Shown here: piece after piece, positions 24,201 through 35,502 of the stretch
Layout of the letters: each line of letters begins with the position of its first letter
Numbering within the stretch: the first letter of the stretch is position 1
Assembly (NCBI GenBank): GCA_963681505.1
Contig: OY811978.1
Coordinates: 7,362,586 to 7,426,585, forward strand
DNA from: Eunapius fragilis
Lineage: Eukaryota > Porifera > Demospongiae > Spongillida > Spongillidae
Direction: 5' to 3'
Length of the DNA: 64,000 nucleotides
The notes under the pieces: generated by a model
What the model was told of the DNA's origin: nothing
Databases searched by the model: none
Seen by the model: the letters and a program-made list of their open reading frames with translations, nothing else
Position numbers and translations under genes: made by a program

Positions 24201-24744
24201 CAGTGTATCAGAGACATTATGACAACACACATGTACATAATTTATGTACTCTTATGAGAATTGATATGTGCCAACTCAATAATCATTTCATACAGGTGCC
24301 ATTACTGGAGGAGTGGTTGGAGGAATTGCTGGTACCATCATCATCATCATTATTACCATCACCACGATCACTGTAGCTGTTATCCTTATGCATCACTACA
24401 ATAAAATAATCAGAGGAACAAAGAAAATGGATGGTAATCCATGTTGTTCATATGTGATAATTACTGGTAATTTCAATCCCATCACTGTTTGGAGTAGCTG
24501 CTCTTACTACTGTCAATTTATTAATGGTGGTTTGGAAATGAATAGATCCATACAATTAGCATTCGTTTTTCTCACAGATATGGTGGTGACCAACATGATG
24601 GATACATACCAAGATTTGGCTACATGTAAGGATATCTATCATTGAAATTATTATAATCTTCCTCATTCCATTACAGCAGCTAATCCAGCTTATGCTGCAA
24701 GGCAAGATGTTATGACAAAACAGTGCCATCATACTTCAAGTTGA
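16098..24744 (+). CDS. Receptor 1: Ig/FN3 transmembrane protein, ten exons
   Basis: Exons: 16098-16146 (signal peptide MQWYTTVVCLLSLSHL), 18746-19024 (Ig domain with TCLGSPAVFTCVINETS, W, then VQCYYL), 19077-19329 (FN3), 21645-21730 and 23330-23525 (second FN3-like), 23595-23921 (109 residues, four Cys), 23968-24009 (Ser/Thr stalk), 24296-24433 (transmembrane, GGIAGTIIIIIITITTITVA), 24578-24625 and 24677-24744 (tail with TYQDL and NPAYAAR, stop 24742-24744). Splice phases agree at every junction. Many N-x-S/T sites indicate an extracellular part. It is a candidate plasma-membrane adhesion or immune-type receptor; the ligand is unknown. A 32-base deletion in the FN3 exon (after 19270) shifts the frame to a stop. 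Because that exon is phase 1-1, skipping it would restore the frame. So the gene is either a pseudogene or makes a shortened form. Confidence 0.75.
16174..18710. mobile_element. 2.5-kb near-palindromic transposon in intron 1 of receptor 1
   Basis: The ends are ACGGTGGCC.GGTAGGTCGC and its reverse complement, flanked by the 8-bp direct repeat ATGTCTAT (16166-16173 and 18711-18718). Units 2 and 3 have one copy of ATGTCTAT at this place and no insert. Arms of about 1.2 kb (16174-17353 and 17496-18710) are reverse complements of each other, including repeated GAGAGCAAAATTGCGTACGG units and large (GT)n/(AC)n runs of unequal length (16562-16680, 16822-16890, 18141-18297). The 142-bp spacer carries a retroelement fragment. 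An 8-bp duplication fits hAT-like transposition; no transposase is present. Confidence 0.9.
17301..17498 (-). pseudogene. Retroelement C-terminal fragment in the palindrome spacer
   Basis: The minus-strand frame reads MGLYLDSNEYQMAI, then LCANTALNPFGHQKG. It matches, in order, the LGLHLDPSELCVAI and CPLCTDIALDPLHH segments of the relic at 5170-5936. It occupies the only unpaired part of the fold-back element, so it is captured or residual cargo. It is too short to function. Confidence 0.5.
19543..19649. repeat. Small CAGTGG-ended MITE, unit 1
   Basis: Terminal repeats CAGTGGTGGATCCAG and its near reverse complement TTGGATCCACTACTG bound 107 bp. The unit 2 paralogue (38971-39076) is at the same place, so it inserted before units 1 and 2 separated. 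Confidence 0.7.
19886..20096. repeat. MITE D copy, right end lost
   Basis: It starts ATTTAGACAATAGCGG and carries GCAATCTGATTGGTCAATTG, a G-run with AGTGCCAGTGGGG, its complement CACTGGCACTTAGAATCCC, and TTATCGTTATC..GATAATGTATT. Compared with unit 2 (39337-39500), the right terminal repeat is missing. Confidence 0.7.
20395..21245. repeat. 40-bp minisatellite in receptor 1 intron 3
   Basis: About 21 copies of a 40-bp unit containing CCTCTATGCTGCCCCTCCC and ACACCATGGCAGGGACCTGTG. Three frames remain open across 120 bp, which produces long spurious open frames. The paralogous array in unit 2 is at 40015-40815; receptor 3 has none. Confidence 0.97.
21885..22205. repeat. 12-bp minisatellite in receptor 1 intron 4
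   Basis: Tandem CCCATGTGACCT, about 26 copies. Paralogous array at 41462-41697; absent from receptor 3. Confidence 0.97.
22516..23269. mobile_element. Composite B plus MITE A element in receptor 1 intron 4
   Basis: It starts CGGAAGTTTCGTTAGAAACT and ends TTTTTATTTACTTG. The receptor 2 paralogue reads ACCAAATTACATTAGGAAGA straight through this site (about 41975-41995), so the insertion is specific to unit 1. It is the reverse complement arrangement of 9355-10030. Its right end is 60 bp from exon 5. Confidence 0.9.
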
Positions 24745-24960
24745 CTCATAACACAAGTACTGCTGTGGTGAATGCACAAGTTCATATTTGTAATATCGAT
24801 ATCGTGTATTTAGTTTGTGTACAAATTATAGATGTTTGTCTTTTTATGTATCAAGAGTCAAGTTGTGCATGTATCATTTTACACAAGTGCAGCTCTGTAC
24901 TGATAAATGATCACCCACTTATACCTTATCATTTTTCTAGAAGCTTAAAAGAATTCTTCC

Positions 24961-25195
24961 AAGAAATAAAATCATTCTCTATTTGAGAAAGTTGGTGGCA
25001 CATAGGATCGGAAGGCAATAGTGGTGTAAAATGGAAGAAAACAAGGGTCATATAATAAGGGGAAATATAATAGTTGTATATTTAGCATGTTTTTAGGACA
25101 TTAGATTGTATGTGTGCAAAATAAAGGACTCTAACTTATTATAAGACCCATGTTTCCTTCCTTCCAATCCAATATGCCACCAACTTGCTCAGATT
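24961..25195. repeat. Diverged MITE A in the 3' flank of receptor 1
   Basis: The arms begin AAATAAAATCATTCTCTATT and end CAATATGCCACCAACTT. The same copy sits in the 3' flank of receptor 2 (43836-44114), and a similar one is at 60485-60682. Confidence 0.75.
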
Positions 25196-26056
25196 ATCAT
25201 GCGTTTGTTTTCTTCATGTTATATACAACATACAATTTTGAAAAAAGATCATTAATGGTGTTATTCATCATTCTCACACTCTCTTCTATAGATGCTGCAC
25301 TTCCAAAATTAGGTGCTCACCAACCCCCTCCCCCCCTCCCCTAGCCCTTCCACACAGTATAACCCTCCTTCTCCAACAATAGATGCAACCTTCACTTACA
25401 TGTAGACATCATTTGGGGATCCTGATATACCACCATGTATAGTTATGAATCAGGGGACACATAGGCTGAGGGTGGAGGTGGGGCCTGCTGCAACTGTATT
25501 ACGGGTGTTCATATAAGCTAAAATTGCTTTGGTTCAAATTTGATAACCAGTACAAATTGCTTAGGTTCAAATTTGTCAAAAACTTCATAGCCAGTTTTAT
25601 TGCAGGAGGGGCAGGGGGTGCTCTGATGTGAAGGCAGAGGGGCATCCACTTGTGGTCTTGGAGTGGCTGTGTGGTGTCTTCATGTGGCTGTGCATCTGAT
25701 GATTTTAAACAGAGGTCAGAGGATACAACACTATCATTAGCTAAAAGCTCCTCAAATTCTGGTCACATTGGTGATGCCAATAACAACTTCAGGCATGTTC
25801 CTAAACTGAACATGACATACTGAGTAATAGCTTTTAGCCCTTGGAAATAAATTTTAGAATCGTCTTTATCAATAGAAACAAAGAGTGCAGCAATATTCAA
25901 AATCACATCTAATACAAAGTCTACACTATAAAAAATTGTAAACTCAGAAAAGGAAGAACTCTAACTAATAAAATACATGCACTTATATGCAAGCAGCGTG
26001 AGTGGTTGAGAAGTCCATGAGTGAGTAGGCAGTGATCAGTGAACAGGGACACATCA
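25196..26056. other. Shared intergenic region between receptor and NF-kB-like gene
   Basis: Alignable with 44115-44912 (GATCCTGATATACCACCAT, GGGGACACATAGGCTGAGGG, TCTAATACAAAGTCTACACT). It separates convergent genes and is likely 3' UTR and intergenic DNA. No additional exon was recognised. Confidence 0.6.
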
Positions 26057-26287
26057 TCAGGAGTGTGTAGTGGCAAGAGATGGATAAGGATCTTGGTCAG
26101 CAGACAGGATGTGGGTGTGGTGATATTCATGGCCTGTAGGTGGAGGCAAAGACAAGGCTAGGGGTTAAGTGTAGGAGGAGGGTTAATGACATCATATTAA
26201 ACATTCACCAGGATACATCTCACATGCTGAACTTTTGCACAAACGCATGCACACGCACACACACATGCACCACACTCACACACACGC

Positions 26288-26360
<73 letters not shown>

Positions 26361-29300
26361 GAATTAGCTGCAGATCCTAGGCCAGAGTCCAGAAGGGCTC
26401 GTGGTAAAATGTTCTCAGATCCATACACTGAGGGTGCATACATTACTATCATGATTTTGGTTACTAAGGTTCCCAGGGTTAAATCATGTGGATCCTGAAG
26501 TATTATAAGACTACAGCTACACTTATGTACACAGCCAGTTTTCAACACATCTGAAGTAGATCCGTCACCCAAAGGTGCAGATTTTATTTCCCATGGCATC
26601 CAACTGTTGTGTCCAGTAGTAAATAAAATGGCTGAATCACTTCCTTTGGGTAGCAGATCTGCTTTGGATGTGTGGAAAACTGACTGTGTACATAGCCTCA
26701 CTAGCCAAATGTATATTGAACTTCAACAGGGATGGGAATGAGGGACGTACATTTGGAAGTACAAACACCAGCTACTGTATAGCAAAGTTCAACATAGCAT
26801 TTGAATATCAGCTCACAGTTCATAGAATGGGGTAGGCAGTAATAATGAATGTCATTGGAAAACCCTCTCATTATGCATAATTAGATATACTGTGACATCA
26901 CTGGTCCCCAGACCCCTACACTTTAGCTGCACATTTACCTGGTGCACTCCTTATCTGAGAGGACTTTGACTGAGACATGGAGTGCTCACCAGAGTCCTCC
27001 ACAGAGAAGGGGTCTATGACAATCACTGCATCCTTCCTGTCCATATCAACAAGTGCCTGTCTCAGGTCTGCAATACATCCATCTGATGCCTACATATGAG
27101 GTGGGGGGGCACATCAGAACACGTACATGTACTTATAGATGTACTGATGGGTCCTCATCACAAGGTGTCATTGATGATCACCTGGGTGGAGGTAACATTG
27201 CCCTCACCTCATATGCTACCAGGAGTTCTTTGGTGGGACTGGTCATTGATTGAAGAGTGGAGGCATAGTCTCCCATGTTAAGGCGTTGGCACAGCTCCCT
27301 GGGGTGTAACAACATACCCCACGTCATAACACACACATATTGGTGACTACCTGCTACACACACACCCAAGCTAGTCATGACAGTGTATAGTGATCTGTAT
27401 AATAGCTCTTGCCAATGGGTGAAAGACCTATCCCCTTCAAATCCATCAACAGTACTAAAGCACATAATAGACGTTACCTTAACACACATATGCACCATGG
27501 TAACAAAAACTTCTATTCTGTGTTATGTAGACACTACCTCCAATCAGCTCCTTCCTTGGTGGAGTCCAACAACACTGCCAGAGAAATCCTTGCTCTGAAG
27601 TCAAGATTTTCCATGTCTCCCTCTGTCTTGATGCTCACAGACTTTAGCTGACTGGAAAGAGGATCTGAAATGTAGAGGCAATACATCCCATCATTGATCA
27701 TGAGGTAATACATCCCATCATTGATCATGAGGTAATACATCCCATCATTGATCATGAGGTAATACATCCCATCATTGATCATGAGGTAATACATCCCATC
27801 ATTGATCATCAGGTTAATACATCCCAATGTTGATCATGAGGTAATCAGAACCATCAGGACTATGAAATAAACAGTTTAGTAAAAACATGAGGCCACAATA
27901 CAAACTGAACACAACTTTCCTTCACAGGCTCACCTTCATTCTCGGCCACCTCCCCTCCTTCCTGCTTCAGTGCATTTTGCAGAAGCTTCACAATCTCATC
28001 ATGATTAGCACATTCAGCATGGGTCTGTGCAGGGGTGGATATAGTGGTCGGACATCGGACAAAATCCGACCAAAACTGTACAATGTCAGCCCAAACTTCC
28101 CATTGTCGGACAAAAGTGCCGATCGTTTTTTAATGTAATTCACAAGTGTGGAATTGATTGTTTGTACAAACATAACCACTGAAAATCGTTTGTATAGACA
28201 TAAACCACATGAAGCGGTATTAAATTCATAGTTACCTAGATTAGCAAAGTTTGCTACGTACAGTCTGACCTCGTTAAGAGCGCCATGTTTGTTCCCTGTG
28301 CTCTTACCATACTTAGGGCGTAGATTGCACATTGCAGACATAGATAATGTTAGTACCCGCATTAACCGTGAATACAATTTTCAATACATCTAACGAGGTA
28401 ATGCGCTTATAACGAGTGCGCTCTTAACGAGGTCAGACTGTAGCGCTACAGTACTGCGTGTACATCTATAAAGCCAACGATCGTAAAATGCATAGTTACA
28501 TGTACGGGAAATGTTCCAAACCAATTAATGCACGCAAATAGGAATTATAAATCGTTTGTTCAAAATGGCCACGAAGCGGTCCAAAAGGCAGGCATCATTT
28601 GCGTCAGTCTGAAGATCAGATGTGATGAATTGTGTTGCAGTGTATTGTGCAGAATGATTATTTTATTTACACCATACTGAGGTTTATGATAATGTATTTA
28701 AAAGGACATATTTATAATTAGCAATGTCAGACCATGTCCGACCAACTCCCAATATGGTCTGACATTATGTCAGGCCATTTCTGAAACCTTATATCCACCC
28801 CTGTGACTGTGGGGTTTCCCCTTCAGTGTTTATTTGGCTTACACTTGCACCTGGTACAACATCCCATAAATGACAAATTAATTTACACATCAATATTGGT
28901 ACACAAAACATTTCCCTGTTATTCCCCAAATGCTAATGACCCACAGTGATTGCATTACCACATGACTTCATGATGGATAGTGATGTGTGGTGACCATGAT
29001 ACATAAACAGAACATGTCATACATGTACTTAACATGTGTACTCAGTGGCTATGTCACACATGTACTTAGGCACACCCACCTCCAGCTAACAGAAGAGACA
29101 CAATGGCAGACATGCCAAGATCAGCGGCTACATGAAGAGGTGTGCTTCCAGAGAAGTCACAAGCATTTGGGTCAGCTTCAGTCTACATGTGTGTAAGCAT
29201 AGCCAGGGGTAAATGCACCCACACACACAGCCTGTACGTAGTGTATAGTTCCCATGGCTACCACCCACCTGTGTAAGAAGGTACCCAGTGAGGGTGAGGT

Positions 29301-32300
29301 CTCCCTTCTCCACAGCACAGTGGAGTGCTGTCTTGCCAGACTTGCTGTCCTGCATGTTCACGTCCACCTGAGAGTTCACCAGTAGCTTCACACACTCTTG
29401 GTGGCCACCCAACACAGCAACATGGAGAGGTGTGAGACCTGTGTGTGTGGGGAGGGGAGAGAGGGAGAGGAGGGTAGGAGCGAGTGAGGGAGAATTATAT
29501 TGATGCCATCTGTTTAGATTTTAATAAAGAAAGATATTCTATCATTCGTATTTATAGTACTGTTCATCCCTGCCTGCAAACTTTATACCATGGCCACACC
29601 CATTACATATGCCCCTCCCACAGCCACGCCCACACGTGACAGAGGACATTACCTGCATTGTTGCGCACACTGAGCTCAGGGTAGCGACACCCCTCTGTGT
29701 TGACATGGTTACCTCTGCTGACAAAGACGCTGGCCCCACTGGCAAACCCAATGCTGCAGGCTAGGTGAAGTGGAGTGTCTCCTTTGCGGTCACAGACCAG
29801 AGGGTTGGCGTTGGCCTTCAGCAGGTACTGGATCACCTTGTGCTGACGGGTGAGCACGGCTAGGTGGAGAGGGGACTGGGGAGGAGAGTGAAAGTGGATG
29901 GAGAGGAGGTATGAAATGACATCATTGTTAAAAATAGCCCACCAAGGGTAAACATCAGGTTCAAGGTCCACCACTAGTGGTCCATAGTATACCAGACCCC
30001 AGGGCCCTCTTGTCATAAGAGTTACCAAATTATATATGAGACAGTCCAGTGGGTGGTTTTTCATATTTTGATTTTCCGTGAACTCTAAAGAGTCTCTAAT
30101 GATTATTGCGCAAATTGGACTATCCATCATAAAGTAATAAGGCACTGCACTGAACTATACATTAAGTATCACAAGGCTTGGACACTGTCCTGTATATTAT
30201 TTAACACTTTATGCAGCACCAAATGGTGTATGCACGTACATGTATCAGCACTTGGGTGGTGGACATTAGTGACACGTACCTGGTGGGAGTTATTGAGGCA
30301 GTCAACCACTGGGGTCTCTGATGGAGGCAGCTGAGGCAAGACATTCAGCAACTGGAGGACCACGTCCTGATGGTTGTGAATGATGGCTAAGTGGAGGGCA
30401 CTAAATAGGAGGACAGAGCAAGAAAAATAAGAGATTTGCTATTGGATAGTATTTTTTTAATGGCTGAAATGAACAAAATTGAAATTGTCACACACTTGGT
30501 GGTGAACATTGCCCAATTGGTACTAAATAAATTAAATAAATTTGTCCCGAGGTAAGGACCATGCTTACAACATACATAAAACATAATAACGTAAAAACAT
30601 TACGACGTCTATTTGGGACTACAAACATAAATACCCCCCACAGCACCACCATAATGACATACCCTGGCTTTGCCTATCCCCCACAGCACCACCATGACAA
30701 CATACCCTGGCTTTGCCTACCCACCACAGCACCACCATAACAACATGCCCTGGCTTTGCCTACCCCCACAGCACCACCATAATGACATACCCTGGCTTTG
30801 CCTACCCCCCCACAGCACCACCATAATGACATACCCTGGCTTTGCCTACCCCCCACATCACCACCATAACGACATACCCTGGCTTTGCCTACCCACCACA
30901 GCACCACCATAACAACATGCCCTGGCTTTGCCTACCCCCCCCACAGCACCACCATAATGACATACCCTGGCTTTGCCTACCCCCCCACATCACCACCATA
31001 ACAACATACCCTGGCTTTGCCTACCCCCCACAGCACCACCATAATGACATACCCTGGCTTTGCCTACCCCCCCACATCACCACCATAACAACATACCCTG
31101 GCTTTGCCTACCCCCCACAGCACCACCATAATGACATTCCCTGGCTTTGCCTACCCCCCCACATCACCACCATAACAACATACCCTGGCTTTGCCTACCC
31201 CCCACAGCACCACCATAATGACATTCCCTGGCTTTGCCTACCCCCCCACATCACCACCATAATGACATACCCTGGCTTTGCCTACCCCCCACAGCACCAC
31301 TATAATGACATACCCTGGCTTTGCCTACCCCCCCACATCACCACCATAATGACATACCCTGGCTTTGCCTACCCCCCCACATCACCACCATAATGACATA
31401 CCCTGGCTTTGCCTACCCCCCACAGCACCACTATAATGACATACCCTGGCTTTGCCTACCCCCCCACATCACCACCATAATGACATACCCTGGCTTTGCC
31501 TACCCCCCACAGCACCACCATAATGACATGCCCTGGCTTTACCTACCCCCCCACATCACCACCATAAAGACATACCCTGGCTTTGCCTACCCCCCCACAT
31601 CACCACCATAATGACATGCCCTGGCTTTGCCTACCCCCCACAGCACCACCATAATGACATACCCTGGCTTTGCCTACCCCCCCACATCACCACCATAACA
31701 ACATACCCTGGCTTTGCCTACCCCCCACAGCACCACCATAATGACATACCCTGGCTTTGCCTACCCCCCCACATCACCACCATAATGACATACCCTGGCT
31801 TTGCCTACCCCCCACAGCACCACCATAATGACATGCCCTGGCTTTGCCTACCCCCCACAGCACCACTATAATGACATACCATGGCTTTGCCTACCCCCCC
31901 ACAGCACCACCATAACGACATACCCTGGCTTTGCCTACCCCCCCACAGCACCACCATAACGACATGCCCTGGCTTTGCCAGGTCTTTGGATTGCAATCAT
32001 CGATTGTCCAAGCATGTGTGCAACCTTCAACCACCCTTACAACAGTGCTGGTATTTCTATGGTGAGTATTTGACACAAGTGTTTTTAGTCCCAAATAGAC
32101 ACCACGGTGCTTAATTGGGATTTTACGGTACAGACATACATACATACATACATACATACATACATGCATACATACATACATACATACATACATACATACA
32201 TGCGCGCGCACGCACTCACACACACATGCACACCCACGCACACCCACACACACACGCGCACGCACGCACACACACACATACACGCACCCACACACACATA

Positions 32301-32597
32301 CACTCACACATACACACACATACATACATACACACACATACACATACCCACTCACACCCACACACACACACACACACACACATACACACACACATACACA
32401 CACACATACACACACACACACACTCACGTGTCTCCCTCCTGGTTCTGAACAGCTGTCAGACTTCTTTGTGCGGCCAGCAGATAACGTACGTCTTTGGTAG
32501 AGGCCCAGGCCAACAGTGCGTTGAACATGCGCTCACACACTTGGAAGGCTGCCTCCTGTTTATCATGTAGGGCCTGCAAGGCTTGTTGGAGCTCCGC
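26057..32597 (-). CDS. NFKB: NF-kB p105/p100-type protein: ankyrin repeats and death domain (5' part not seen)
   Basis: Exons from 5' to 3': 32597-32428 ([30 protein letters not shown]), 30400-30280, 29875-29653 ([20 protein letters not shown]), 29438-29269 ([20 protein letters not shown]), 29182-29080 ([20 protein letters not shown]), 28850-28804 with 28029-27934 (NTEGETPQ / HDEIVKLLQ, split by a MITE), 27664-27538, 27298-27208 and 27089-26939 (death domain: [18 protein letters not shown], then [19 protein letters not shown]), 26700-26359, and 26133-26057 with the stop. Junction phases agree. Six to seven ankyrin repeats then a death domain is the C-terminal half of NF-kB p105/p100, which retains Rel dimers in the cytoplasm until processed. 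No Rel homology region is recognised upstream. Either it lies beyond the window or this is an ankyrin/death-domain-only gene. The MITE in the sixth exon breaks the frame as assembled. Confidence 0.8.
26269..26358. repeat. (AC)n at an exon donor
   Basis: The dinucleotide run supplies the GTGTGTG donor sequence directly after the exon ending at 26359 on the minus strand. Confidence 0.9.
27675..27850. repeat. 27-bp minisatellite in an NF-kB-like intron
   Basis: Six copies, the last diverged, of TACATCCCATCATTGATCAT plus GAGGTAA. It lies between the death-domain exon (27538-27664) and the split ankyrin exon. Confidence 0.9.
28030..28803. mobile_element. hAT-like MITE inserted in an ankyrin exon
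   Basis: The terminal repeats are CAGGGGTGGATATA at both ends (774 bp). Flanks are GGTCTGTG on the left and TGACTGTG on the right, a degenerate 8-bp duplication. Removing the element and one 8-bp copy gives an exon of 135 bases, which is exactly the length needed for its phase 1 start and phase 1 end. Subterminal words GTCGGACAT and CATGTCCGACC are mirrored. No transposase frame is present. Confidence 0.85.
28261..28440. mobile_element. Mariner-like MITE nested in the exon MITE
   Basis: The 180-bp element has near-identical inverted ends CAGTCTGACCTCGTTAAGAG / CTCTTAACGAGGTCAGACTG and sits between TA dinucleotides (28259-28260 and 28441-28442). TA flanks are the hallmark of Tc1/mariner transposition. 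Confidence 0.85.
30632..31985. repeat. 41-43 bp minisatellite in an NF-kB-like intron
   Basis: About 32 copies of CAGCACCACCATAATGACAT plus ACCCTGGCTTTGCCTACCCC, with variable C runs. It makes up most of the intron between the exons at 30280-30400 and 32428-32597. Spurious open frames arise from it on both strands. Confidence 0.95.
32128..32428. repeat. (ACAT)n and (AC)n tract
   Basis: A simple repeat that abuts the donor of the exon at 32428-32597. Confidence 0.95.
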
Positions 32598-33299
32598 CTA
32601 TGTGGCCACGCCCACAACCTTCATGTCTGGGAAGAGGGAGGGTGTGGTGTGGGCGGTGTGGTATTTGGTGTGGAGGTATGGTGGAGGGAGGGTGTGGTAG
32701 GGTGTGGTATTCAAAGAACAGCACTAGTCAATAGTGGGTGTGGCCAACCTGAGATTCCAGATTCGCCACCACTATTGATTGATTGATTGATTGCATACAT
32801 ATAAACACACATACATATGCAAAAAGGCAAGCAGTGGCACGATGTGTACGTGCACTTACAAACTGCCTAAACATGGAAGGGATATAACATACAAAAGGGT
32901 GAAAGGTCAACAGATCTAAGTCAGGTACGAAAAACTGTAATGTTCAATGAAGTGACAACATCTTGGGGTAAGTGGTTCCATATAGGTATCACATGTTCAG
33001 TGAAATAATGCGCTCGGAATGCATGATGGGGTAAATATTTGGATCGCAGGATACAGGGATGACCTCGGATGGAATACGGCCTAGCCGGTTTGGTGAAAAA
33101 ACTCTCAAAAGGTAAATCAACCAGGTTATTATAGATCTTGTAGCACATGACAAGGTCTTAGAAGACTCTCCTGTACTCTAAGAACTGTAAACCTAGGTTC
33201 GTAATGCGATCATCATAATCCATATATGGTATACCAGCACGTTTGATTATGGCACGAGTGAACAATTCTCTTCAACAAAAGCTAGTGTGGATTGATGTA

Positions 33300-33830
33300 A
33301 GTGTTCATCACAATATCCCCCTCATCACAATATCCCCTCATCACACCATCACAATATCCCCTCATCACACCATCACAATATCCCCTCATCACACCATCAC
33401 AATATCCCTCTCATCATACCACCACAATATCCCCTCATCACACCATCACAATATCCCCTCATCACACCACCACATCATCCCCTCATCACACCATCACAAT
33501 AACCCCCTATCACACTATCACAATATCCCTCTCATCACACATCACAATATCCCTTATCACACCATCACAATGTCCCTTATCACACCATCACAATATCCCT
33601 TATCACACCATCACAATATCCCCTCATCACACCACCACGATATCCCCTCATCACACCATCACAATATCCCCTTATCACACCATCACAATATCCCCTCATC
33701 ACACCATCACAATATCCCCTCATTACAACATCACAATCTCTCATCACACCACCACAATATCCCTCTCATCACACCATCACAATGTCTCTCATCACACCAT
33801 CACAATCTCTCATCACACACTCCTTACACT
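33300..33830. repeat. 24-bp minisatellite
   Basis: About 22 copies of a unit reading CATCACAATATCCCC then TCATCACAC. It runs up to the candidate exon at 33832. Confidence 0.95.
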
Positions 33831-33831
33831 T

Positions 33832-33899
33832 CTGTTGAGCTGTTGGTGGCTTCCTAACACCTCCCCCAGATGGTGGTCGTAGTCGGTAGGCAGAGTCTG
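33832..33899 (-). other. Candidate upstream exon of the NF-kB-like gene
   Basis: After an acceptor-like TATACCATCAG the minus strand reads SAYRLRPPSGGGVRKPPTAQ, then QKCKEC. The last part (CAGAAGTGTAAGGAGTGT) recurs at about 46840 in the unit 2 relic next to a good donor (G/GTATGT). It may be the Gly/basic linker before the ankyrin repeats, but the donor here is eroded by the minisatellite. Weak call. Confidence 0.3.
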
Positions 33900-33900
33900 A

Positions 33901-34345
33901 TGGTATAAATATCCTTATAAGGACAGGTATAATACAGGCTATCCTAATGAGGGCATGTATAAATACAGGCTATGCTTATATGGAACAACTATAAAAACAC
34001 TACTTTATATGGGGTGCGGACATGTCTCCATTTAAGGACATTACAACAAACAGCTTGCATGAGATACAACATCTGCTCCTGAAGGCTACAATCTAAAATA
34101 CCAAAAAACGATTTCAACACTCTTAGGTCCATTAAGGCATAGTGCCTAACTTTTGAGGCACTAGGCCATCTTCACAAGGATCAAAAATTATCGAGAGCTT
34201 TGTGGTGATTTTATTTGTTAATCCTCCAATCATTCTTATTAAGTTCGGCAGTCCTTAAATATAGACAATTTTCAAATCGTTTCTATTTGTAAACAAACCG
34301 TAAAGTAGATGAATTATTAGGTGTGCATAAAGGAAGCACAGTGCC
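33901..34345. other. No gene seen
   Basis: Non-coding DNA with a tandem AATACAGGCTAT word near 33930-33975 and a near-perfect hairpin AGTGCCTAACTTTTGAGGCACT at about 34140. Confidence 0.5.
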
Positions 34346-34354
34346 AGTGTGACG

Positions 34355-35075
34355 AGCAAAGTCACATGGTCCAGTGTGACGGGCAAAGCCATATGGTCCA
34401 GTGTGACGGGCAAAGCCATATGGTCCAGTGTGACGGGCAAAGCCATATGGTCCAGTGTTACGGGCAAAGCCATATGGTCCAGTGTGACGGGCAAAGCCAT
34501 ATGGTCCAGTGTGATGGACAAAGCCATATGGTCCAGTGTGACGGGCAAAGCCATATGGTCCAGTGTGATGGACAAAGCCATATGGTCCAGTGTGACGGGC
34601 AAAGCCATATGGTCCAGTGTGACGGGCAAAGCCATATGGTCCAGTGTGACGGGCAAAGCCATATGGTCCAGTGTGACGGGCAAAGCCATATGGTCCAGTG
34701 TGACGGGCAAAGCCATATGGTCCAGTGTGACGGGCAAAGCCATATGGTCCAGTGTGACGGGCAAAGCCATATGGTCCAGTGTGACGGGCAAAGCCATATG
34801 GTCCAGTGTGACGGGCAAAGCCATATGGTCCAGTGTGATGGACAAAGCCATATGGTCCAGTGTGACGGGCAAAGCCATATGGTCCAGTGTGACGGGCAAA
34901 GCCATATAGTCCAGTGTGACGGGCAAAGCCATATGGTCCAGTGTGACGGGCAAAGCCATATGGTCCAGTGTGATGGGCAAAGCCATATGGTCCAGTGTGA
35001 TGGGCAAAGCCATATGGTCCAGTGTGACGGGCAAAGCCATATGGTCCAGTGTGACCGGCAAAGCCATATGGTCCA
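34355..35075. repeat. 27-bp minisatellite
   Basis: About 26 copies of GGTCCAGTGTGACGGGCAAA plus GCCATAT. Since 27 is divisible by three, several frames are open on both strands; none is considered a gene. Confidence 0.97.
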
Positions 35076-35502
35076 TGTGCTAATATAAAGTCATACAGAG
35101 TGACTGAAACACACATTTACCATGTGATGTGCTTTCACTGATCTCAACAAACATCCATCTCAAATAATAATTATTTTAATTAACACAACCACAATCCTAG
35201 ATACTTAAAACATGTTGACAATTAATTGCCCATCAACAAATTATAAGGTGAGTACATGCAGCAGCAGGTGCCAAAATAACCCACATAAAAATTAATGATA
35301 TGAACACATATAGGGTACACAATGCTTTTTTGTACACCTTTAGCTGATCAGAACCTTGTTGTATACACTTCACATGTTTGTACATTAGGCCGTGACTATC
35401 TGTTGACGTGACATGTGCTCTTTACTCAATGCAGTTGTTCAAATAAAATAAGTGAGACACATTTGTTCTCAGTGGCTATGTCACACATGTCCTTAGACAC
35501 AC

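Noticed and set aside
25921-26130. Frame starting [20 protein letters not shown]
   Set aside because: The splice-consistent frame of this exon is another one (phase 1 after the acceptor, stop at 26057); the longer frame is its shadow.
30670-31871. Pro/His-rich open frames
   Set aside because: Products of the 41-43 bp minisatellite within an NF-kB-like intron.
34255-35116. Frames of 255-277 residues on both strands
   Set aside because: Products of the 27-bp minisatellite.
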